Position numbers and translations under genes: made by a program
Notes under the pieces: model-generated
The model's input: only the letters and a program-made list of their open reading frames with translations
Told to the model about the DNA's origin: nothing
Database searches by the model: none
In this document: one piece after another, positions 25,171 to 33,444 of the stretch
Numbering within the stretch: position 1 is the first letter of the stretch
Layout: every line of letters starts with the position of its first letter
Origin: Endozoicomonas sp. GU-1
GTDB lineage: Bacteria; Pseudomonadota; Gammaproteobacteria; Pseudomonadales; Endozoicomonadaceae
NCBI RefSeq assembly: GCF_027366395.1
Contig: NZ_CP114771.1
Location: 3,410,001-3,474,000 of the forward strand
Length of the DNA stretch: 64,000 nt
Reading direction: 5' to 3'

Positions 25171-26343
25171 ATGATTAAAATTGCAATAGCCGGAACCGGC
25201 TATGTCGGTTTGTCCAATGCCATGCTGTTGGCACAGCACAATGAAGTGATTGCTCTAGATATTCTCCCTGAAAAAGTGGATATGCTGAACGATCGGCTAT
25301 CACCCATTGCGGATGAAGATATTGAACGATTTCTGAAAAACGAGAAGCTACACTTTCGGGCGACCCTGGATAAACAGGAAGCATTTACAGGGGCTGATTA
25401 TGTCATTATCGCCACCCCTACGGATTACGACCCGCAAACCAACTACTTCAATACCAAAAGTGTTGAATCGGTGGTTAGTGATGTGATGGCCATCAACCCT
25501 GATGCCGTAATGGTCATTAAATCCACGGTGCCGGTAGGCTTCACCCGGCAGTTAAAAGAAGAGACCGGCAGCAACAACATCATCTTTTCTCCGGAATTCC
25601 TGAGAGAAGGTAAAGCTCTGCACGATAACCTCTACCCTTCCCGGATTATCATCGGGGAACAGTCCGGGCGGGCAAAAAAAATAGCCGAGCTGTTTGTTCA
25701 GGGCGCGGAGCAAAAAGATACCCCGGTTCTGTTCACCGACAGCACCGAAGCCGAGGCGGTAAAACTGTTCTCCAATACCTACCTGGCCTTGCGGGTGTCC
25801 TACTTTAACGAGCTGGACACCTACTGCGAAACCCACGGTATTGACTCACGGCAAATCATCGAAGGCGTTGGGCTGGACCCACGTATCGGCAGCCACTACA
25901 ACAACCCCAGCTTCGGTTATGGTGGCTACTGCCTGCCAAAAGATACCAGGCAGTTGCTGGCTAATTATCAGGATGTTCCCAATAACCTGATCAAAGCCAT
26001 TGTGGATTCCAACACCACCAGAAAAGATTTTATAGCCGACTCCATTCTACGGCGTAACCCTGAAGTAGTCGGTGTTTATCGACTGGTGATGAAATCCGGC
26101 TCAGATAACTTCCGTGCATCAGCCATACAGGGGGTGATGAAACGGATAAAAGCCAAAGGGGTTAAAGTTGTCGTTTATGAACCGGTGCTTACTGAAGATG
26201 AGTTCTTTCATTCACAGGTGATCAATGACCTGGAAGCGTTTAAAGCGGTGAGCGATGTGATTATTGCCAACCGTAAAGAGCCTGCATTGGAAGATGTCGC
26301 AGGTAAAGTCTATACCCGTGATTTATTTGGGGTGGATTCATAG
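25171..26343 (+). CDS. ugd: UDP-glucose 6-dehydrogenase
   Basis: 390 residues from the ATG at 25171; the upstream in-frame extension is rejected because the Rossmann fold begins at [20 protein letters not shown]. Other signatures are [32 protein letters not shown], and the catalytic Cys in [16 protein letters not shown]. It oxidises UDP-glucose to UDP-glucuronate with NAD. With galU at 52725 it supplies glucuronic acid for the polymer. It is the first gene after the ops element. Confidence 0.95.
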   Translation: MIKIAIAGTGYVGLSNAMLLAQHNEVIALDILPEKVDMLNDRLSPIADEDIERFLKNEKLHFRATLDKQEAFTGADYVIIATPTDYDPQTNYFNTKSVESVVSDVMAINPDAVMVIKSTVPVGFTRQLKEETGSNNIIFSPEFLREGKALHDNLYPSRIIIGEQSGRAKKIAELFVQGAEQKDTPVLFTDSTEAEAVKLFSNTYLALRVSYFNELDTYCETHGIDSRQIIEGVGLDPRIGSHYNNPSFGYGGYCLPKDTRQLLANYQDVPNNLIKAIVDSNTTRKDFIADSILRRNPEVVGVYRLVMKSGSDNFRASAIQGVMKRIKAKGVKVVVYEPVLTEDEFFHSQVINDLEAFKAVSDVIIANRKEPALEDVAGKVYTRDLFGVDS

Positions 26344-26410
26344 TTGATTGGATAAACTTTCAGTCGGGATTGGGCTAAATGTAGCATTTCATTTATAGAC
26401 GACAATGAGC

Positions 26411-26511
26411 ATGCATGATGAAAGCCCTGACCCCGGTTCGCCGGTTCGCGTTCGCGTGACCCGGTTCGCGAGCTTGTCGAAGGGGCGTGCCACCGAACTT
26501 CGACAAGCTTG
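26411..26511. repeat. Repeats at the left edge of the toxin-antitoxin island
   Basis: 26413-26436 is a family F copy (ATGATGAAAGCCCTGACCCC). It is followed by direct CCGGTTCGC repeats and an inverted repeat of GCGAGCTTGTCGAAGG (26468) with CTTCGACAAGCTTG (26498-26511). Such TTCGACAAGCTC palindromes are common dispersed repeats in bacterial genomes. The 260-base gap between ugd and the next gene is otherwise unremarkable. Confidence 0.6.
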
Positions 26512-26603
26512 TCCAGTCAGGCAATGAAAATAGGGAAGTTATTACCAGTCAATTCCTAACTTGCTAAGATTAAAAGCTCATACATCTCTATGTAAAAGCC
26601 ACC

Positions 26604-27032
26604 ATGCCGAATAACAACGACGATATTCGCTGGATACAGCGATTTGATAACTACCAGCGTGCCCTTGCAGCTTTGCAGGAAGCCGTGGAGCTTTCACAGC
26701 AACGCTCCCTGTCGAAACTGGAGCAGCAGGGATTGATACAAGGCTTTGAATTTACCCATGAGTTGGCCTGGAAAACACTGAAAGACTTTCTGGATTACCG
26801 GGGAGTTAGCGGCGTAATGGGGTCAAGAGATGCCGCAAGGGTAGCCTTCAGGGAAGGGCTGGTGGTTGATGGTGAACTCTGGATGGAAATGATAAAAAGT
26901 CGCAACCTCACATCACATACTTACGTGGAAGCCGTGGCTAACGACATTGCTGAAAAAATTCTGGAACAATATTTTTCTGCTTTCTGCGAGCTAAAAGTAA
27001 CGCTGACAAACTGGCTGGATGATAGCAACTGA
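26604..27032 (+). CDS. HEPN-type toxin (HI0074/HepT family)
   Basis: 142 residues, helical. The core FEFTHELAWKTLKDFLDYRG and the HEPN motif RNLTSH (R-x4-H, in MIKSRNLTSHTYVEAV) are present. HEPN partners of MNT proteins are RNases or NTase-binding toxins. The stop overlaps the start of the nucleotidyltransferase by one base (TGATG), so the two are a HEPN-MNT module. Confidence 0.87.
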   Translation: MPNNNDDIRWIQRFDNYQRALAALQEAVELSQQRSLSKLEQQGLIQGFEFTHELAWKTLKDFLDYRGVSGVMGSRDAARVAFREGLVVDGELWMEMIKSRNLTSHTYVEAVANDIAEKILEQYFSAFCELKVTLTNWLDDSN

Positions 27033-27361
27033 TGGCCAACCGATTTGGACTAAAGGAACAAACCATAACCGCTATTCAACAGGTTATGGCTGATTTTCCA
27101 CAAGTTGATCGAGTCATCATTTATGGGTCGAGAGCCAAAGGCACCTATAAACCAGGCTCAGATATCGATCTGACCTTATTACCGTCCAAAGAGGCAACAC
27201 TGGACTTAACCATCCTGCTCAAGATTGAAGAAACACTTGAAGAGTTGCTGTTGCCTTACCATTTTGATCTATCCATTTTGGCAACCATTGACAACCCCAA
27301 CCTGCTGGATCATATCAAACGGGTTGGTCAGGTATTTTATCAGCGCTCTGATCCAGAATAA
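27032..27361 (+). CDS. Minimal nucleotidyltransferase antitoxin (HI0073/MNT)
   Basis: 109 residues with the polymerase-beta motif IIYGSRAKGTYKPGSDIDLT (GS...D-x-D). MNT proteins modify the partner HEPN toxin by adding AMP and so silence it. It forms a pair with the gene directly upstream. Confidence 0.88.
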   Translation: MANRFGLKEQTITAIQQVMADFPQVDRVIIYGSRAKGTYKPGSDIDLTLLPSKEATLDLTILLKIEETLEELLLPYHFDLSILATIDNPNLLDHIKRVGQVFYQRSDPE

Positions 27362-27447
27362 GCAGCTGGCCTTGGGGCACAAGCGGAAGCGCGGGTCTGG
27401 TCTTTCATTGTGCGAATATCTTTACTTATCACTTAAACGACAAATGA

Positions 27448-27603
27448 TGTGCATAATGAAAGACCTGACCCTGTTCTTTTGCTATCCCGTCATCCTTGAA
27501 AGGGGCTCAAGAACGAGGGTAACGGTTATTGAAATAGACTGCGCCGCTGGCAAAAAAGGGTGGCCGGATGTTACCGGAATGGGTGGCCGAATGTTTCCGG
27601 AAT
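27448..27603. repeat. Family F repeat and a tandem 23-bp repeat between two HEPN-MNT modules
   Basis: 27448-27476 is TGTGCATAATGAAAGACCTG followed by ACCCTGTTC (family F). 27558-27580 and 27581-27603 are two 23-bp units starting GGGTGGCCG and ending CCGGAAT, differing at three positions. They resemble the repeated ends of some transposons, but no transposase is left. The 320-base gap holds no gene. Confidence 0.65.
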
Positions 27604-27681
27604 ACCCAGCCAGAGCAAAGAAGACAATACAAATAGATATGTTAGAGTAGATATAGAAACGACTACTGGCTGAGGCAACCC

Positions 27682-27972
27682 ATGAGACCATCGGCAGCAT
27701 TAAAAAAATACCGGGCAAAGATCAAAGCCGTTATAAAAGAACATAAAGCGGCTAATGCCCGGGTATTTGGTTCTGTATTGAATGAAACCGACACCGAAAC
27801 CAGTGACCTGGACATACTGATTGACCCGGGTCAGGACATGACCCTGTTTGATATCGGAGCGATCCGTCACAAACTCAAGCAGTTAACTGGTGTAGAAGTC
27901 GACATCCTGACTCCTGGCTCACTTTCAGACACGATCAGAGATGAAGTCCTTTCGCAGGCAAAGCCCATATGA
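27682..27972 (+). CDS. mntA: Minimal nucleotidyltransferase antitoxin (MntA type)
   Basis: 96 residues with ARVFGSVLNETDTETSDLDI (the GS...D-x-D motif). In this type the MNT gene comes first and overlaps the HEPN gene (stop within the next start at 27969). It AMPylates a tyrosine near the HEPN active site of HepT in studied relatives. This is the second HEPN-MNT pair within 1.4 kb, of the opposite gene order. Confidence 0.88.
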   Translation: MRPSAALKKYRAKIKAVIKEHKAANARVFGSVLNETDTETSDLDILIDPGQDMTLFDIGAIRHKLKQLTGVEVDILTPGSLSDTIRDEVLSQAKPI

Positions 27973-28334
27973 AAGGGAAAAATGCACTGAGGCTAGTGGA
28001 ATATCTTTCTCACATCGTTGAGGCAGTGGGGCGAATACAAGCGTACATCGCTGATTTGAAGAGTGAACAAGAATTTTACGAAAACACGCTTGTTCAGGAT
28101 GCAGTCATCCGAAACCTTGAAATTATTGGTGAAGCCAGCAACAACGTTGATAAACACTTTCCTCAGTTTGTGAAAGATCACAAAGAAGTACCTTTTATTT
28201 ATGCCTATGAAATGAGAAATGCCCTTACTCATGGCTACTTTAAAGTTGACCTTCCCATTGTCTGGCAAACCATTCAGAATGATTTGCCTGCATTAGCAAG
28301 CAGTGTTCAGAAATTAATTGAATCAATTGAATAA
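27969..28334 (+). CDS. hepT: HEPN RNase toxin (HepT, DUF86)
   Basis: 121 residues. The catalytic motif MRNALTHGYFKVD (R-x4-H-x-Y) is intact, including the Tyr that MntA modifies in relatives. The conserved DUF86 region VIRNLEIIGEASNNV is present. The toxin would cut RNA unless AMPylated. It overlaps mntA by 4 bases. Confidence 0.9.
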   Translation: MKGKNALRLVEYLSHIVEAVGRIQAYIADLKSEQEFYENTLVQDAVIRNLEIIGEASNNVDKHFPQFVKDHKEVPFIYAYEMRNALTHGYFKVDLPIVWQTIQNDLPALASSVQKLIESIE

Positions 28335-28390
28335 ATGAGAGTGAGCACCTGTTGTGGAATCGCTCATTTTTGATAATACACGACGATAAA

Positions 28391-28548
28391 TGTGCATAAT
28401 GAAAGACCTGACCCTGTTCTTTATCGCAGCTAAGCGCAGCCATTCTTTCACGTTGTTTTTTTGTTCATTGGTACCACTTTTATATTTATTCAGAAATTGA
28501 AAAAGTAGTCCATCAGGTCGGAAATGTACGATGAAAGACCTGACCCCC
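28391..28548. repeat. Two family F repeats flanking a spacer
   Basis: Copies at 28391-28419 (TGTGCATAATGAAAGACCTG plus ACCCTGTTC) and 28525-28548 (TGTACGATGAAAGACCTGAC plus CCCC). They bracket about 100 bases without a gene between the hepT stop and the next toxin. Confidence 0.7.
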
Positions 28549-28581
28549 GGTTTTTTTCCGTTTTTTGTGTGTGAACTTGAA

Positions 28582-28603
28582 TATGTATCCAAATGGATAC
28601 ATA
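28582..28603. promoter_or_regulatory. Perfect palindromic operator upstream of a HigB-like toxin
   Basis: The arms TATGTATCCA and TGGATACATA around AA form a perfect 22-bp inverted repeat ending 8 bases before the toxin ATG. It probably serves autoregulation by the antitoxin. Confidence 0.65.
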
Positions 28604-28611
28604 ATTCCTTA

Positions 28612-28908
28612 ATGTACTTGCTCAAGACCACTGACCACTTCGAGAAGTGGCTGCACAAACTTAAAGACAAGCAGGGCAAGGCTCGAATCCTGGCCTCTCT
28701 TAAATTGCTGGAGCAGGGACACATCGGGGACTGGAAATCAGTTGGAGGCAAAGTGTCAGAACTTCGGGTGCACTACGGGGCAGGCTATAGGATCTACTTT
28801 GCCAGGCAAGAGGATGTCATCATCGTATTACTCAATGGTGGTGACAAGGCCAGCCAGTCCAGAGACATTGAAAAAGCAAAAGCCATTTTAAAAAATCTGG
28901 AGGCATGA
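28612..28908 (+). CDS. RelE/HigB-family toxin (addiction-module killer type)
   Basis: 98 residues from the ATG at 28612; the longer frame upstream runs through a repeat and is rejected. Conserved blocks: FEKWLHKLKDKQGKARILAS, VSELRVHYGAGYRIYFARQE, VIIVLLNGGDKASQSRDIEK. This is the short HigB-2/Gp49-like group. The antitoxin follows after one base. Confidence 0.87.
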   Translation: MYLLKTTDHFEKWLHKLKDKQGKARILASLKLLEQGHIGDWKSVGGKVSELRVHYGAGYRIYFARQEDVIIVLLNGGDKASQSRDIEKAKAILKNLEA

Positions 28909-28909
28909 C

Positions 28910-29197
28910 ATGAGCAGGAAGCTAAAGACCTTTGATGCATCAGAGTATCTTGACGACAGTGAAACTATTGCAGAGTACTTGAATGCAGTCATCGAAACGG
29001 GTGACCAAGCTTTGCTCTTATCGGCTATTGGTGATATCGCCAAGGCAACAGGGATGCAGAAGATAGCCAATGACTCAGGCCTCGGTCGGGAAAGTTTATA
29101 CAAAGCCCTGGCACCAGGTGCGAAACCAAGATTTGATACAGTGTTCAAAATTCTTCAGGCCCTGGGAGTGAGTTTGAAAATCAGCCCTCAGCATTAG
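28910..29197 (+). CDS. Cognate XRE-type antitoxin (addiction-module antidote)
   Basis: 95 residues: FDASEYLDDSETIAEYLNAV, then a helix-turn-helix (MQKIANDSGLGRESLYKALA) and FDTVFKILQALGVSLKI. It is the typical partner of the toxin just upstream. The ATG lies within the toxin stop region. Confidence 0.87.
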   Translation: MSRKLKTFDASEYLDDSETIAEYLNAVIETGDQALLLSAIGDIAKATGMQKIANDSGLGRESLYKALAPGAKPRFDTVFKILQALGVSLKISPQH

Positions 29198-29249
29198 TGA
29201 TATTCTGGTATCGAACTGTACAAAGTATAATAAGGGTGTTGGGTTACAT

Positions 29250-29332
29250 TGTGCATAATGAATGACCTGACCCCGATTTTTGGTTTTCCTTTCTTGACAG
29301 AGCACAGCAGGGGTATTACCTAAAGTAATACC
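29250..29332 (+). promoter_or_regulatory. Family F repeat followed by vapBC promoter and operator
   Basis: 29250-29275 is a family F copy (TGTGCATAATGAATGACCTG). Downstream, TTGACA at 29294-29299 is a plausible -35 box. The perfect inverted repeat GGTATTAC/GTAATACC (29312-29319 and 29325-29332) overlaps the expected -10 region, a good place for VapB autorepression. Confidence 0.55.
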
Positions 29333-29358
29333 TGTGTGCTTATTGCGAGAAAGCCAGC

Positions 29359-29658
29359 ATGTCTACCAGCTCAATAACCAGCAAGGGGCAAGTAACCATA
29401 CCCAACGCCTTGCGGTCGAAGTTCCACCTACACCCCGGTGACAAGGTACTATTTGAAGAAAAAGACGGTGTAATCACCCTCACTCCCATGAATAACGACA
29501 TTGAAGCGCTGGCAGGTTGTCTTGCCAGCGACACCAATGGCAAACAAGGAACACTGGAAGATATGGAACAGGCCATCAAAGCAGGTGCGATGGCTTCCTG
29601 GCAAAACGGAGAGGATAATGATATTGACATGTGCCAAAGCCTTCCACAACAAAGTTGA
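29359..29658 (+). CDS. vapB: VapB-type AbrB-fold antitoxin, C-terminus altered by an insertion
   Basis: 99 residues as read. The SpoVT/AbrB domain is complete (MSTSSITSKGQVTIPNALRS, FHLHPGDKVLFEEKDGVITL). From 29624 the frame enters the IS630-like element, so the last 11 residues are foreign. Removing the element and one TA restores an end reading EDNDNGRY and overlaps the vapC start. Toxin binding usually uses this C-terminal region, so the change may matter. Confidence 0.85.
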   Translation: MSTSSITSKGQVTIPNALRSKFHLHPGDKVLFEEKDGVITLTPMNNDIEALAGCLASDTNGKQGTLEDMEQAIKAGAMASWQNGEDNDIDMCQSLPQQS

Positions 29659-30749
29659 GTAGACTGTCGCCTGTTTCAGGAGGGCGGCAGTTTATGAGTA
29701 GAATTGATGGACGCAAGCTAAGCCACACAGTTCGCGAGTCTATTCGCATGGAGGCTATTCAAAAGTGGTTGGATGGTGCTTCTGTCAAAAAAATTTCAGA
29801 GATATACAGTACAGATCACACCTGCGTATATGACTGGATCAACCGTTATAAAGAAGGTGGGTTTGAGGCATTAAAAACCAGGCCATTTGGTGGCAGGCCT
29901 CCCAAATTGTCGGATCTGCAAAGGGCAGAGCTTGCTGAGATACTTCTGATCAAGAATCCTACCGACTTCGGATTCTACAAGGCAATGTGGACTCGTAACA
30001 TTGTTGCCGACATCATCAAAAGTGAGTTTGGTATCACCATGCATCCAGCGGCTGTTGGCAAGATGCTCAAGAGAATGGGCTTTTCTCCTCAGCGCCCGGT
30101 ACGCAAGGCATGGCAACAGTGTAAAAAAAAGTCCATGACTGGCTGACAACTCGTTACCCTGTTCTTCGTACAATTGCAGAAGAAAATAATGCGCTTATCT
30201 ACTTTGCTGATGAAAGCAGCGCACGTTCTGACTACCACAGCGGCACAACTTGGGGAAAGAAAGGCCGAACACCTGTCGTAGAAGCAACAGGGGCGCGGTT
30301 CGGTATCAACCTGATTTCTGCTGTCAGTGGTGAAGGCACCATGCGCTACATGACCATCAATGGTCGGTTTAATGCTGATCAGTTTATTCGTTTCCTGAAA
30401 CAGCTGGTGCGCACTCATGACCGGCCGGTACTGGTGGTTGCTGACGGGCACTCTGCCCATAAGGCGAAAAAGGTTCTCAAATATCTGCAGCAAGAACCCC
30501 GTTTATTGGGCATCCATATCTTGCCCGCTTATTCACCAGAGCTGAATCCCGATGAATACGTCTGGAGCTATTTGAAATCAGGTCACATGGGAAGACTGAT
30601 ACTGCGAACCAAGGAAGCCTTTTTGAATGCAGTTAAAAAAGGACTCAGGTCACTCCAGAAACAACCAGATAAAATCCTAGGCTTTTTCAGGGCTGAAGAT
30701 ACCGCCTATGCCTGTCTACAAAGATTTGGGTAGCATGGGCGCATATCAA
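29624..30749. mobile_element. IS630-family insertion splitting vapB from vapC
   Basis: The 1126-bp element has inverted ends TTGACATGTGCC (29624) and, on the other strand, TTGATATGCGCC (from 30749). It is flanked by TA at 29622-29623 and 30750-30751, the TA duplication of the IS630/Tc1 superfamily. Excision in silico rejoins vapB and vapC with overlapping stop and start. Confidence 0.88.
29694..30733 (+). CDS. IS630-family transposase made by -1 frameshifting (two frames)
   Basis: The first frame (ATG at 29694, AGGAGG upstream, stop at 30146) carries the helix-turn-helix part (WLDGASVKKISEIYSTDHTC, GGRPPKLSDLQRAELAEIL). The second frame is offset by -1 and carries the DDE catalytic part: YFADESSARSDYHSGTTWGK, VVADGHSAHKAK, and LPAYSPELNPDEYVWSYLK with the Glu. 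They meet at A_AAA_AAG (30125-30131), the classic slippery heptamer, within an eight-A run. Programmed frameshifting is therefore likely, though a simple indel cannot be excluded. Confidence 0.85.
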
Positions 30750-30751
30750 TA

Positions 30752-31167
30752 ATGGACGGTATTGATACCAATGTCCTTGTTCGCTACCTTGTCAAAGACG
30801 ATTTGAAGCAACATCAGCAAGCTCTGGCTTTATTGAAAGCCCTGCCAAAATTTACCTCAGCCCCATCGTACTGGTAGAAACCGTTTGGGTGCTCAGTCAC
30901 TTCTATAAAGTCAATGCAGAAAAACAATGTCAGAAACTTCGGGAGCTTCTCTGTCTACAGTGCATTATGACCGATAATCGTCAGGCGGTATTAAATGCCA
31001 TCGTCGATTATACCAATGGCTATGATTTTGCGGATGCAATGATAGGCCATCACAACAACCTCAGGAAATGCAAAACAACCTGGACTTTTGATAAAAAAGC
31101 AGCGCGGCTGAAACAATTTACACGGTTGGAAAACTTTCCCTTGCAATGCGGGGCGGACCATATATGA
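30752..31167 (+). pseudogene. vapC: VapC PIN-domain toxin, frameshifted
   Basis: Starts MDGIDTNVLVRYLVKDD with the first PIN Asp. The frame hits a stop at about 30876, but the expected sequence continues in another frame from about 30846: KIYLSPIVLVETVWVLSHFY, then YDFADAMIG with the later acidic residues and FDKKAARLKQF. A one-base loss in CCAAAATTTACC explains this. The C-terminus runs into a family F repeat (stop in ATGACCCCGG). With the IS upstream separating it from vapB, the module looks inactive. Confidence 0.78.
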
Positions 31168-31268
31168 CCCCGGTTTTTCGACCCTGGTTTTTTCATAATT
31201 TCTTCATACTATTCTTTAACAAGCATGATGGGCAGTAATTTCATTAACAAAGTAAATGAAAAACATTA

Positions 31269-32525
31269 ATGAAAAGAAATGTAATCTTATCAGTAATTGA
31301 CCAAGGTGGGCTTAGTGCCTTTAATTTTTCTGTAAATGTCATCTTAATTAGAGTTCTTACTCCAGAAAATTATGGATTATATAGTTTGTTGTTTGCTCTT
31401 GGTTTAACAGCAACATCTATTCAGAATGCCCTTATAAATACGCCACTTTCTGTCAGGTGGTCACGAAGTAACTATATTGAAAAAATAAAGTTGGAAAGTT
31501 CATTGTCTCTAGTAAATACATTTTTTTTAATAATTGTGTTTATTTTATCATTACTATTATCTAGCTATTTATCAGAAGATAATACATTAACTGTTGCAAT
31601 TGCTTTATATATAACATCAGTACCTGCTAGAGAATTTATTAAAAGTCGTTTTTTTAGCAAAGTATTGGTTCAACAGGTTATTAACCTTGATGTCATCTTT
31701 GTCTTGTTATCAGCTCTTCTCATTTTTTTAAGTTACTTTTTATATGGAACAGTCAATCTTATTTCTGCATTGATGAGTATAGCCGTTGCTGGTTATACAA
31801 GTGCATTTTACGGTAAAGCCAGTCTGAAAATGAAAGTGGATGGTCAAATAAGAACAAATGATTTATTAAAGGAATATGTAACTATCTGGCAAGAGTCACG
31901 CTGGTCTCTAGTAGGCGTTGTAACTACAGAACTACAAAATAGAGGATATATATTTATCGTTAGCCTTTTCTTTGGTAATGCGACATTGGCATTATTACAA
32001 GCAGGGAGAGTAATCTATGGTCCACTCAACCTACTGACCGCCGCATGGGGAAAGGTATCAACTCCATATTTATCAGGCTTGTTTTTTAATAGCCAACTGC
32101 GTGCTTTTCAAAAGTATCTACTGATAGCTGGTTCTGGCTTTATTCTATTCAACCTGATTTTTGGAATCATTTTATATACAGCGTGGCCTTACCTAGAACC
32201 ATTGATCTATGGTGGAAAGTATTCTGATATAGCAATAGTGGTTTTTCTTTGGGCGGTAGTAACAGTATTAATACAAGTGAGAAGCACTGGAAGTGTCGGT
32301 GTTCAGGCTATGAATTGTTTTAAGCCATTGGCTTTTGCGACAATCTATGGGTCATTAGTGAGCGGTATTGTATTGTTATCGGTGTGTTTGATTAACCAAC
32401 CAATATGGGCAATATTCTCATTATTATCAGGTGAAATGATTGCACTATTTTACATTGTTATTGTGATTAAAAAATACATTAACGAACAGAGTGATGAAAA
32501 ATTAATTAAAGGTGAAAATAGCTAG
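31269..32525 (+). CDS. wzx: Polysaccharide flippase (Wzx-like)
   Basis: 418 residues with about 12 hydrophobic segments and the N-terminal GGLSAFNFSVNVILIRVLTP pattern of MATE/MVF-type polysaccharide flippases. It would move lipid-linked repeat units across the inner membrane. Codon use and base composition turn clearly AT-rich here compared with ugd upstream and manC downstream, which suggests this core segment was acquired separately. Confidence 0.83.
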   Translation: MKRNVILSVIDQGGLSAFNFSVNVILIRVLTPENYGLYSLLFALGLTATSIQNALINTPLSVRWSRSNYIEKIKLESSLSLVNTFFLIIVFILSLLLSSYLSEDNTLTVAIALYITSVPAREFIKSRFFSKVLVQQVINLDVIFVLLSALLIFLSYFLYGTVNLISALMSIAVAGYTSAFYGKASLKMKVDGQIRTNDLLKEYVTIWQESRWSLVGVVTTELQNRGYIFIVSLFFGNATLALLQAGRVIYGPLNLLTAAWGKVSTPYLSGLFFNSQLRAFQKYLLIAGSGFILFNLIFGIILYTAWPYLEPLIYGGKYSDIAIVVFLWAVVTVLIQVRSTGSVGVQAMNCFKPLAFATIYGSLVSGIVLLSVCLINQPIWAIFSLLSGEMIALFYIVIVIKKYINEQSDEKLIKGENS

Positions 32526-32530
32526 CAACT

Positions 32531-33444
32531 ATGAAAATATCCGTTTGTCTATGCACTTATAAAAGAGCATTTCTGAGAAATACTCTTGAAAGCCTGGCCT
32601 GCCAAATACTACCAGTTGATACAACACTTGAAGTGATTGTCGTCGATAATGATCAGGAAAAAACAGCAGAAAAAATTATTGATGATATAAGTAGAGATTA
32701 CCCCTTTGATATCAAATATTTCAGTGAGCCTGAAAAAAACATAGCAACAGCAAGAAATAAAAGCATTGAAATGGCAACAGGTGAATGGCTTGCGTTTATT
32801 GATGATGATGAAGAAGCTGATTCAAACTGGATAAGCCAGTTACTAAATACGGCAAAGAAATATCAGGCTGATTTTGTTCAGGGACCAGTAATACCTATAT
32901 ACCCGAAATCAACACCCACCTGGATCAAAGAAGGTGATTATTTTGGAAGACGTAACTTGGTCACAGGTACAGAAATTGATTGTGGAGCTGCAGGTAATGG
33001 CTTGCTATATTCCCAATGGGTAAAAGATGGCTTACGCTTCAATAAGGAGTTTGGCTTGACGGGGGGGGGGAAGACGGTGATTTTTTTATCCGTTTATATA
33101 AAAAAGGAGGGCGATTGATATGGTCTAATGAGGCAAATGTTTTAGAAACTGTAGAGAATAACAGACTGAATGAAAAGTATCTAACAAAAAGAGCTTTGCG
33201 GATAGGTGAGACGTTTATAAAGGTCAGGAAACCTTATATGAAATTAAAAGAAAAACTTGCCTTTTTTTTAATCACCTTGCTTAAGTTGTTCTTATTTTCT
33301 GTATTAGCAGTTTTACTTTTACCAACGGGGAAAGCGAACTATTTCAAGTACTATTTAAAGTTGGTTGACTGTTTTGGAAAAATAAGGTCCTCCCTGTCAA
33401 TAGAACCCGTTGAAATATATCGAATCAAAAGCCATGATGACTGA
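32531..33444 (+). pseudogene. Family 2 glycosyltransferase interrupted at a G10 tract
   Basis: N-terminal GT-A signature: KISVCLCTYKRAFLRNTLES, VIVVDNDQ, ATGEWLAFIDDDEEAD with the metal-binding D-x-D. The frame runs out at 33118. In the frame two bases off, the expected continuation EDGDFFIRLYKKGGRLIWSN and RLNEKYLTKRALRIGE carries on to 33444. The join is the ten-G run at 33061-33070; eight Gs would restore TGGEDGDFF. The full protein would be about 304 residues with a C-terminal membrane segment. Phase variation or a homopolymer error would both explain it. Confidence 0.8.

Noticed and set aside
27448-29275. Family F repeats as a CRISPR array
   Set aside because: Spacing is irregular (100 to more than 900 bases), the units are imperfect and genes lie between them; no cas genes.
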